10,589 nucleotides of DNA from an uncultured Prevotella sp. GTDB lineage: Bacteria > Bacteroidota > Bacteroidia > Bacteroidales > Bacteroidaceae. Position 1 is the stretch's first letter. Each line of letters begins with the position of its first letter. Made by a program: the position numbers and the translations under genes. Of this stretch, positions 1-5,557 are shown piece after piece. The notes under the pieces are model-generated. The model was not told the origin of the DNA and searched no databases. It worked only from the letters and a program-made list of their open reading frames with translations. The stretch spans positions 1 to 10,589 of the forward strand of contig CATXJC010000057.1 of NCBI GenBank assembly GCA_958369755.1, read 5' to 3'.

Positions 1-55
1 AGACCTCACCACTTTTGATGCAGCCATCAACCGACTATGCAATGTGATAGGCTAA
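1..55 (+). CDS. C-terminal end of an unidentified protein (partial)
   Basis: Reading from base 2 gives an uninterrupted tail, DLTTFDAAINRLCNVIG, ending in TAA at 53-55. The other two plus frames hit stops within the same stretch. The composition (helical, amphipathic, ending near a plausible gene boundary) looks like a real protein C-terminus, and the following gene converges on it with a 33-nt gap, a normal convergent arrangement. The fragment is too short to assign a family; a C-terminal helix of this sort occurs in many enzymes. The call rests only on the open frame and the context. Confidence 0.5.
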   Translation, partial: DLTTFDAAINRLCNVIG

Positions 56-88
56 CCAGAGCAAGTGCCTGGCAAGCCCCAAAGCGTA

Positions 89-1228
89 TTAATTGGCAAA
101 CTGCACGCAGACAGGTTTTCCAACCTTTATATCCTGCTTCGTATCAACCATCATTCCTGTTTTCTTATTGATTTTGAAAACTTGAATCACATGACTGTCA
201 CGGCACGCCACAAGCATGAACTGTCCGTTAGGCGTGATGGCGAAATTGCGAGGATGGGCAGCTGTAGGTTGGAATCCTATCTTTGTGAGCAGACCCGATT
301 TCTTATCTACGGCAAATACCGAAATGCCCTCATCGGTTAACCGATGGGAAGCATAGAGAAAGCGACCGTCAGGAGACAGATGAATATCGGCACTTCCAAG
401 CGTACGGGTCTTCGATGCCTGTATGCGCTGCAACTCCTGCAATGTACCCTTGTTATATCCCAATACGGTTACCGTGCCATCCAGTTCGCCTATCAGGTAA
501 GCCACATTGCCTTTTGAGTTGAATACAAGATGGCGTGGTCCCGTTCCTTTAGGAGCCTGATAGGCAAGAACAGGATTAGATAAAAATTCCTTTCCATCAT
601 TTACCTGGAAGCGCCAGATACAGTCGTTCCCCAAATCATTGGCAAGCATATATTGATGATCAGGAGTCATCTGGCAGCAATGGATATGCGATACCATGCC
701 GCTCCCCTCTCGATGCATATCGAAATATTGCGATTCTGGCGCCACACTTCCATCTTCCTTGATTGGGAATACGGAAATATCACCCCCATTATAATTGGAT
801 GTCACCACATATCCACCATACAGCATCACATTGCATGGTGCCGCACCCGGCATCTTGTTTTCCGGTCGAGTAGCCTTCGTTCCACACTTCTGATACCCAA
901 GCGGAGTCATCGAACCCTCTTTCTTATTGAGAACGAAAGCCCCGAGTCCTTGTCGCCCATCATCATATTCGCTCACGGCATAAACCCGATTTGCATCATG
1001 ATTCATCATGAGAAACGAAGGGTTGCCCGCTTGCACATCGCCCACCAATTGCGATTTCCCCGTTCGTTGGTTGAAACGATAAACATACATTCCGTCAGAA
1101 GTACTCTGGTCGGTATAGGTACCCACTACCATTGTAAGTTCATCACTCGCCGCTACCGGCATCCCCACAGCCATTGTCAAGGACAAGCCTGCCAATATCG
1201 TCTTTATATTGTCCATAAGTCTTATCAT
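89..1228 (-). CDS. Secreted lactonase-family beta-propeller protein (6-phosphogluconolactonase/YbhE-like)
   Basis: A 379-residue protein of the lactonase family (seven-bladed propeller, the fold of E. coli Pgl/YbhE). Visible signs are propeller-type repeats: GTYT near residue 36, a HIHCCQMTPDHQYM strand, GTGPRHLVFNSKGNVAYL, ADIHLSPDGRFLYASHR, and HPRNFAITPNGQFMLVACRD near the end. The order and the GPRH/HPR motifs are typical of the family. Cytosolic Pgl hydrolyses 6-phosphogluconolactone, but here residues 1-28 form a signal peptide (hydrophobic ILAGLSLTMAVGM, then PVAAS), so the protein is exported and probably does not serve the pentose phosphate pathway; its substrate is unknown. A second in-frame Met at residue 5 (MDNIKTILAG) gives an equally good or better signal peptide start. 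It has its own promoter at 1269-1300 and is transcribed divergently from the DUF1016 gene. Confidence 0.9.
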   Translation of the reverse strand: MIRLMDNIKTILAGLSLTMAVGMPVAASDELTMVVGTYTDQSTSDGMYVYRFNQRTGKSQLVGDVQAGNPSFLMMNHDANRVYAVSEYDDGRQGLGAFVLNKKEGSMTPLGYQKCGTKATRPENKMPGAAPCNVMLYGGYVVTSNYNGGDISVFPIKEDGSVAPESQYFDMHREGSGMVSHIHCCQMTPDHQYMLANDLGNDCIWRFQVNDGKEFLSNPVLAYQAPKGTGPRHLVFNSKGNVAYLIGELDGTVTVLGYNKGTLQELQRIQASKTRTLGSADIHLSPDGRFLYASHRLTDEGISVFAVDKKSGLLTKIGFQPTAAHPRNFAITPNGQFMLVACRDSHVIQVFKINKKTGMMVDTKQDIKVGKPVCVQFAN

Positions 1229-1268
1229 TTTATCAAGTTAAATAGTATAATATAATGTTTAGAGAAGG

Positions 1269-1300
1269 CAAAAATACAAAAAGAAAAGGAAACGGGCAAA
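1269..1300 (-). promoter_or_regulatory. Bacteroidota-type promoter of the lactonase gene
   Basis: On the minus strand a -33 TTTG (1300-1297) and a -7 TATTTTTG (1276-1269, fitting TAnnTTTG) are separated by 20 nt. Transcription would begin near 1262, giving a leader of roughly 35 nt before the start codon at 1228. It lies back to back with the plus-strand promoter at 1349-1379. Confidence 0.6.
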
Positions 1301-1348
1301 TGAAATGGCAGGAAATTGAGAATATTCCTCAACTTTCTGCTTTTTTCT

Positions 1349-1379
1349 TTTGCATATTCAAAAAATAGCCGTATCTTTG
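1349..1379 (+). promoter_or_regulatory. Bacteroidota-type promoter of the DUF1016 gene
   Basis: A -33 TTTG (1349-1352) and a -7 TATCTTTG (1372-1379) are separated by 19 nt, a near-consensus match. The predicted start of transcription is near 1386, inside the repeated TTGTAATG-like half-sites at 1381-1415, so binding there would be placed to block initiation. Confidence 0.7.
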
Positions 1380-1380
1380 C

Positions 1381-1415
1381 CATTACAAAAAAGTTGTAAC
1401 ATAAAAAATGTAATG
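1381..1415. promoter_or_regulatory. Three TTGTAATG-like half-sites, possible operator
   Basis: The 35 nt between the -7 box and the start codon hold three related octamers: TTGTAATG on the minus strand (1388-1381), TTGTAACA on the plus strand (1394-1401) and ATGTAATG on the plus strand (1408-1415). The first two form an inverted repeat (TTACAA, 5 nt, TTGTAA), the outer two form CATTAC...GTAATG, and ACAT/ATGT pairs across 1399-1411. The second and third start 14 nt apart. This could be a repressor site over the transcription start or a small RNA hairpin. The region is A-rich, so chance contributes. Confidence 0.35.
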
Positions 1416-1419
1416 GCGT

Positions 1420-1818
1420 ATGAAACTAGGCAACAAGAAATTAGCAAATCCTTTCATCTGCCAAGGTTATGAAAGTCCCGAGTATTTCTGCGACAATTAT
1501 TCTCTGGTGGAAAGAAACTGGAGAATAGGACAACGTATTGTGGAAGAAGAACAGAACGGAGCATCACGTGCTGAATACGGAAAGCATGTGATAGAGGTCG
1601 CTTCGGCTGCTCTTACGGAGGAATTCGGGAAGGGATTCTCCGAGACAAACATCATGAAATTCAAGAAGTTCTACTTGAAATTCAAAGAGTTAACAATTCC
1701 TCAGACACTGTCTGAAGAATTCCAAAAGCAAAAACAGCAGACACTGTCTGCTGAATCTTCCTTGCTACCCCAAAAAGGTCAGACGCTGCCTGACCTTTTT
1801 CATCTCATTTTCGTATAA
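1420..1818 (+). CDS. Truncated DUF1016 N-terminal domain protein (YhcG-type, nuclease domain missing)
   Basis: A 132-residue protein. Residues about 28-90 (LVERNWRIGQRIVEEEQ, then YGKHVIEVASAALTEEFGKG and FSETNIMKFKKFYLKF) match the DUF1016 N-terminal helical domain of YhcG-like proteins. Those proteins usually run to about 330-380 residues and carry a C-terminal PDDEXK nuclease domain, for which no trace exists here or in the 140 nt downstream. After residue 92 the protein is a low-complexity linker repeating QTLS/QTLP, encoded by three palindromes (1701-1715, 1735-1753, 1779-1793), and the stop lies just past a terminator hairpin. It is therefore either a short stand-alone form or a decayed remnant, perhaps still transcribed because its promoter is good. 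Full-length relatives are suspected DNA-acting enzymes, often in mobile or defence regions; the function of this short form is unknown. Confidence 0.75.
   Translation: MKLGNKKLANPFICQGYESPEYFCDNYSLVERNWRIGQRIVEEEQNGASRAEYGKHVIEVASAALTEEFGKGFSETNIMKFKKFYLKFKELTIPQTLSEEFQKQKQQTLSAESSLLPQKGQTLPDLFHLIFV
1701..1800. repeat. Three copies of a TCAGACACTGTCTGA-type palindrome
   Basis: Copy 1 (1701-1715) is a perfect odd palindrome, TCAGACA-C-TGTCTGA. Copy 2 (1735-1753) has the same core with longer perfect arms, CAGCAGACA-C-TGTCTGCTG. Copy 3 (1779-1793) is TCAGACGCTGCCTGA, with two changes from the core, set inside longer arms that form the terminator. Centre-to-centre distances are 36 and 42 nt, multiples of three, and each copy encodes a QTLS or QTLP motif in the same frame. 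Confidence 0.85.
1772..1800 (+). terminator. Intrinsic terminator overlapping the 3' end of the DUF1016 gene
   Basis: Arms AAAAAGGTCAG (1772-1782) and CTGACCTTTTT (1790-1800) pair over 11 bp around a 7-nt loop, ending in a run of T. The hairpin lies inside the coding region, 16 nt before the stop codon, which is unusual and suggests the coding sequence was extended into or cut off at a terminator. The symmetrical A/T flanks would also allow it to act on the minus strand. Confidence 0.65.
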
Positions 1819-1861
1819 CTATCCATTTATCTATAAAATCATCACTTTTTCTTGCATAAAG

Positions 1862-1893
1862 TTTGCAATTTCCAACATTTATGCTTACCTTTG
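1862..1893 (+). promoter_or_regulatory. Bacteroidota-type promoter of proA-argF'
   Basis: A -33 TTTG (1862-1865) and a -7 TACCTTTG (1886-1893) are 20 nt apart. Transcription should start near 1900, leaving a leader of about 63 nt. No attenuator or obvious arginine-repressor box was recognised in the leader. Confidence 0.7.
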
Positions 1894-1962
1894 CCGTTGT
1901 TAAGAGGGAACTCATAACACATTACCAAATATCTTATCATCAAATAAGAAAGGAAATAGCAA

Positions 1963-3249
1963 ATGGAACTGAAAGAGACTTTCCAAAAAGTGAAGGCAGC
2001 CAGCAAGACACTGGGCTTGCTCAGCGACAAACAACGTAATGAAATCCTGCAGGCGGTGGCTGACGCTATCATCGCAGAGACTCCTGCGCTCCTTGCAGCA
2101 AACGCAGAAGACTTGGCGAAGATGGACAAGGCTAACCCACTCTACGACCGATTGCAGCTCACAGAACAGCGACTCCAGGATATCGCTTCGGATATGAGAC
2201 ACGTAAGTACCCTGCCCTCACCGCTCGGAAGAGTTCTCAAAGACAAAACACTCGAAAATGGTTTGCACCTACAGCGAGTAGCCGTTCCATTCGGAGTTAT
2301 CGGCATGATTTATGAAGCCCGTCCTAACGTAACCTACGATGTTTTCTCCCTCTGTTTCAAGAGTGGAAATGCGTGTGTACTGAAAGGAGGAAAGGACGCA
2401 AACGCCTCAAACTCAGCGGGTGTCGAACTTATCCACAGGGTGTTGATAACTTTTGGTATTGATCCGAATGTTGTTACACTGCTCCCTGCTACCCATGAAG
2501 CTACAGGCGAAATGCTGAATGCCGTGGGCTATATTGACCTCTGCATTCCTCGTGGAGGAAAGAAGCTCATCAACTTCGTCCGTGATACTGCCAAAGTGCC
2601 GGTTATCGAAACCGGAGCCGGCGTGGTACATTGTTACTTCGACAAGGATGGCGACCTGGAGATGGGCAAGCGCATCATCACCAATGCCAAATGCAGAAGA
2701 GTGAGCGTATGCAATGCACTCGACTGTCTGCTGATTCACGAAAGCAGATTAAGCGACCTTCCTGCCCTCTGTGAAGGCCTCGCCGAGAAGCGAACCAAGA
2801 TTCATGCTGATGCTAAGGCTTACGAAGTCTTAAAGGGACACTATCCAGACACCTTATTATATAAGGCAGAGGAAAGCGAAGCGAAGATGAAAGAGGCTGA
2901 TGCCAACGTGAAGAGCATCTGGAACACAGAATGGCTCAGCATGCAGATGGGTATCAAGACCGTAGCTTCGGAAGATGAGGCGCTCGACCATATCGCTACC
3001 TACGGAAGCGGACACAGCGAGAGCATTGTTTCCAATGATGAAGCTGCCCAGAAGAAGTTCCAGGCAATGGTAGATGCAGCCTGCGTTTATGTAAACGCTC
3101 CTACCAGCTTTACCGATGGTGCACAGTTCGGATTGGGCGCAGAGATTGGCATCAGTACCCAGAAGCTTGGAGCCCGCGGACCAATGGCACTCGAAGAGAT
3201 TACCACCTACAAGTGGTTGATTACAGGAAATGGACAAACAAGGAAGTGA
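1963..3249 (+). CDS. proA: Gamma-glutamyl phosphate reductase (glutamate-5-semialdehyde dehydrogenase)
   Basis: Catalyses the NADPH-dependent reduction of gamma-glutamyl phosphate to glutamate-5-semialdehyde, the second step of proline biosynthesis, in the cytoplasm. The 428-residue length fits the family (about 415-430). The catalytic cysteine is Cys250 in the RRVSVCNALD context. Residues 334-355 fit the PROSITE gamma-glutamyl phosphate reductase signature from memory (V, five residues, A-L-D-H-I, two residues, YGSGHSESI). The N-terminal half has the expected GVIGMIYEARPNVTYDV and LKGGKDANASN stretches of the aldehyde dehydrogenase-like fold. The ATG at 1963 begins the MELKETFQKVKAASKTLG segment and sits about 63 nt after the predicted transcription start. 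The succinylornithine carbamoyltransferase gene follows after 57 nt with no terminator, so the two are probably co-transcribed. The usual partner proB (glutamate 5-kinase) is not upstream. Confidence 0.97.
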   Translation: MELKETFQKVKAASKTLGLLSDKQRNEILQAVADAIIAETPALLAANAEDLAKMDKANPLYDRLQLTEQRLQDIASDMRHVSTLPSPLGRVLKDKTLENGLHLQRVAVPFGVIGMIYEARPNVTYDVFSLCFKSGNACVLKGGKDANASNSAGVELIHRVLITFGIDPNVVTLLPATHEATGEMLNAVGYIDLCIPRGGKKLINFVRDTAKVPVIETGAGVVHCYFDKDGDLEMGKRIITNAKCRRVSVCNALDCLLIHESRLSDLPALCEGLAEKRTKIHADAKAYEVLKGHYPDTLLYKAEESEAKMKEADANVKSIWNTEWLSMQMGIKTVASEDEALDHIATYGSGHSESIVSNDEAAQKKFQAMVDAACVYVNAPTSFTDGAQFGLGAEIGISTQKLGARGPMALEEITTYKWLITGNGQTRK

Positions 3250-3306
3250 AGAGTGAAGAATTCAATAGCTTTATATTAGAAATAACAAATAAAAAACGAA
3301 ATAACA

Positions 3307-4269
3307 ATGAAGACATTCTTTAATGTTGAAGACCTTGGCGACCTGAAAGCAGCGCTCGCCGAGGCACAGGAAGTGAAAGCAAACCGTTTCGGTTATCAGG
3401 AGTTGGGCAAGAACAAGACCTTGCTGATGATATTCTTCAATAACAGTCTCCGTACCCGACTAAGTACACAGAAGGCTGCGATGAACCTGGGCATGAATGT
3501 TATCGTACTCGATGTGAATGCCGGTGCATGGAAACTGGAGACAGAGCGTGGCGTTATCATGGATGGCGACAAGAGCGAGCACCTGCTGGAGGCTATCCCT
3601 GTGATGGGTAGCTTCTGCGACCTTATCGGTGTTCGTAGCTTTGCCGGTTTGAAAGACCGTGAGTATGATTATGCCGAAACCATCGTAAATCAGTTTGTAA
3701 AGTACAGCGGCCGCCCGGTCTTCGCTATGGAGACAGCTACCGTTCACCCTCTCCAGGCATTTGCCGACCTCATCACCATCGAGGAGCATAAGAAGGTGGC
3801 TCGTCCTAAGGTAGTCCTGACCTGGGCTCCTCATTGCCGTGCCTTGCCTCAGGCTGTGCCAAACTCATTCGCCCAGTGGATGAATGCAGCCGATGTAGAT
3901 TTCGTGGTTACTCATCCAGAGGGCTATGAACTCGACCCTAAGTTCGTGGGCAATGCCAAGGTAGAGTACGACCAGAAGAAGGCGCTAGAAGGTGCAGACT
4001 TCGTTTATGCCAAGAACTGGAGCTGTCCGGGCGTGAAAGACCCAGCACAGTATGGCGAAATCCTGAGCAAGGATATGAGCTGGACCATCGACGAGGAGCA
4101 CATGAGCTGGACCAACGATGGTTGCTTCATGCACTGTCTGCCAGTTCGCCGTGGCTTGATTGTAACCGATGATGTCATTGAAAGCAAGAACAGTCTGGTG
4201 ATTCCAGAGGCAGCCAACCGTGAGATTTCAGCCGAGGTTGTCATCAAGCGTATGCTCGAATCACTCTAA
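3307..4269 (+). CDS. argF': N-succinylornithine/N-acetylornithine carbamoyltransferase
   Basis: Transfers the carbamoyl group of carbamoyl phosphate to an N-acylated ornithine in arginine biosynthesis; Bacteroides enzymes use N-succinylornithine. The 320-residue protein has the carbamoyl phosphate loop FFNNSLRTR (residues 43-51), the HPLQ motif at 147-150 and HCLPVRR at 276-282, all in the expected order. Trp75, in GAWKLE, marks the acyl-ornithine branch of the family and separates it from ordinary ornithine carbamoyltransferase. Residue 90, in GDKSEHL, is serine; from memory this site is Pro90 in the characterised B. fragilis succinyl enzyme and corresponds to Glu92 in the Xanthomonas acetyl enzyme. 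The preferred acyl group is therefore not settled, although overall similarity favours succinyl. The gene is the second in the proA unit and ends 24 nt before a strong terminator. Confidence 0.95.
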   Translation: MKTFFNVEDLGDLKAALAEAQEVKANRFGYQELGKNKTLLMIFFNNSLRTRLSTQKAAMNLGMNVIVLDVNAGAWKLETERGVIMDGDKSEHLLEAIPVMGSFCDLIGVRSFAGLKDREYDYAETIVNQFVKYSGRPVFAMETATVHPLQAFADLITIEEHKKVARPKVVLTWAPHCRALPQAVPNSFAQWMNAADVDFVVTHPEGYELDPKFVGNAKVEYDQKKALEGADFVYAKNWSCPGVKDPAQYGEILSKDMSWTIDEEHMSWTNDGCFMHCLPVRRGLIVTDDVIESKNSLVIPEAANREISAEVVIKRMLESL

Positions 4270-4293
4270 AACAGGAAATAAGAAAAAGATAGG

Positions 4294-4333
4294 GGGAAGT
4301 AAAGGAAAGCAAGCCTTTACTTCCCTTTTTTTT
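4294..4333 (+). terminator. Strong intrinsic terminator after argF'
   Basis: A perfect 12-bp stem, GGGAAGTAAAGG (4294-4305) with CCTTTACTTCCC (4314-4325), has an 8-nt loop and is followed by eight T residues (4326-4333). It closes the proA-argF' transcription unit. Confidence 0.93.
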
Positions 4334-4400
4334 GTTATACCCAGCATTATCCTATCCCCATATCTCGGTATTTTTATCTTTTCATCCTGTCTATATTCTT

Positions 4401-4427
4401 ATATCTCAGATATTATCCGTACCTTTG
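4401..4427 (+). promoter_or_regulatory. Probable -7 box with adjacent palindrome, upstream of the Rid-family gene
   Basis: TACCTTTG at 4420-4427 fits the -7 consensus and lies 22 nt before the start codon; there is no TTTG at the expected -33 position, so the promoter may be weak or need an activator. A perfect odd palindrome, ATATCT-C-AGATAT (4401-4413), occupies the spacer, and a degraded copy (ATATCTCGGTAT) lies 41 nt upstream at 4360-4371. The pair could be operator sites for a dimeric regulator. Confidence 0.45.
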
Positions 4428-4449
4428 CTGACGAAAAAAGAAAAACAAG

Positions 4450-5517
4450 ATGGACAAATACATAATACTATCACCAGAAGCTAAGGGTTCATTCAATGAT
4501 CGCCTTAACTTTCTGTATCTAAAACTAGGTAACATTCTCGATACAGAGAAACTGGAAAATCGTACCTTGCAATATTGTAAGGTATTCCTCAGCGACTCCC
4601 AGAACCAGATAAAAGAGTTAGAAGAATCTCTCCTTTATCAGGAGTTTCTGAAAGGCGCAAACCTCACTATCGTGGAACAGACGCCACTGAATGGCAGCAA
4701 GGTGAGCCTGCTGATCAAGACTACGGATGAAGCTACACCTATCTTATTCCACAGTCTTCGTCTTACAGAAGAGGAAGCAAAGGGAAAGGATTCGTACGAG
4801 CAGACCCATTTTCTCTTCAATAAATATCTGAAGACTATCGAAGGTACGGATATGACCATGGAACGCAACCTGGTTCGCACCTGGATATACGTCACCAACA
4901 TCGATGTAAACTATCAAGGCGTAGTAGAAGCCCGCAATGACATCTTCGACCAAGAAGGATTGACTGCCGACACCCACTACATTGCCAGCACGGGTATCGG
5001 TGGAGCCACTCCGGTACGCCACGCAGCTGTAGCCATCGACTTCCTCACCATCCCCCATATCAAGGAAGAGGACAAGAAGTATCTTCAGGCACTCGATCAT
5101 CTGAATCCTACCCATGAATATGGTGTAGCCTTCGAAAGAGGAACCCGGCTTACGCTACCTACCCATACTCTCCATCCAGAAGGAAGCCAGCAGTTCAAGC
5201 AACAATACTTCATCTCCGGTACAGCCAGTATCGACAAGCATGGAGATGTGGTCTATGAAGGAGACATCGTGCGCCAGACCGGCAGACTGCTTGAGAACAT
5301 CGGCGCCCTGCTGAAAGATGGCGATGCCACGATGAATGATATCCAATACTTCATCATCTATCTGCGCGACATCTCCGACTATCATACGGTTGACAGACTG
5401 ATGCAGCAGTTTTATCCCCAGATTCCCCGCATCATCGTGGAGGCTAAAGTATGCCGCCCCGGCTGGTTGATAGAAATGGAATGCATTGCTGAGAAGGAAT
5501 CATGTTCTACAGAATAA
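4450..5517 (+). CDS. Two-domain Rid-family protein, chorismatase (FkbO/XanB2)-like
   Basis: A 355-residue protein, about three times the length of a single RidA, with two related halves. Residues about 135-200 (RTWIYVTNID, then EARNDIF and STGIGG at 180-185) form a degenerate first Rid-like domain. Residues about 235-347 form a better kept second one, with YFISGTASI (253-261), an EGDIVRQTGRLLENIGALL helix and the IPRIIVEAKV strand. Arg327, Glu331 and Glu342 line up with Arg105, Glu109 and Glu120 of E. coli RidA, so the carboxylate-binding arginine is retained. The SGTAS motif and two-domain layout recall chorismate-hydrolysing enzymes such as FkbO, Hyg5 and XanB2. Substrate candidates are chorismate or an imine/enamine; neighbours give no pathway clue. 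The gene has its own weak promoter and lies after the argF' terminator, so it is a separate unit. Confidence 0.8.
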   Translation: MDKYIILSPEAKGSFNDRLNFLYLKLGNILDTEKLENRTLQYCKVFLSDSQNQIKELEESLLYQEFLKGANLTIVEQTPLNGSKVSLLIKTTDEATPILFHSLRLTEEEAKGKDSYEQTHFLFNKYLKTIEGTDMTMERNLVRTWIYVTNIDVNYQGVVEARNDIFDQEGLTADTHYIASTGIGGATPVRHAAVAIDFLTIPHIKEEDKKYLQALDHLNPTHEYGVAFERGTRLTLPTHTLHPEGSQQFKQQYFISGTASIDKHGDVVYEGDIVRQTGRLLENIGALLKDGDATMNDIQYFIIYLRDISDYHTVDRLMQQFYPQIPRIIVEAKVCRPGWLIEMECIAEKESCSTE

Positions 5518-5557
5518 GGAATTATAAAGATTCCGTTATCTAACCTTTGTCGGAATC
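5518..5557. terminator. Overlapping weak hairpins between convergent genes
   Basis: GATTCCG (5529-5535) pairs with CGGAATC (5551-5557) around a 15-nt loop that includes the minus-strand stop codon, and GGAAT (5518-5522) pairs with ATTCC (5530-5534). The two share bases and cannot form together. Only a short, broken T stretch follows on the minus strand, and none on the plus strand. It may give some termination in the 18-nt gap between the Rid-family and PD40 genes. Confidence 0.25.

Noticed and set aside
89..1228. Assignment as pentose-phosphate-pathway pgl
   Set aside because: The signal peptide puts it outside the cytoplasm, where 6-phosphogluconolactone is not expected.
653..1255. A 200-residue open frame on the plus strand
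   Set aside because: It lies wholly opposite the lactonase gene, whose propeller motifs and signal peptide are clear; the plus-strand product is rich in His, Ile and Arg and looks like an antisense artefact.
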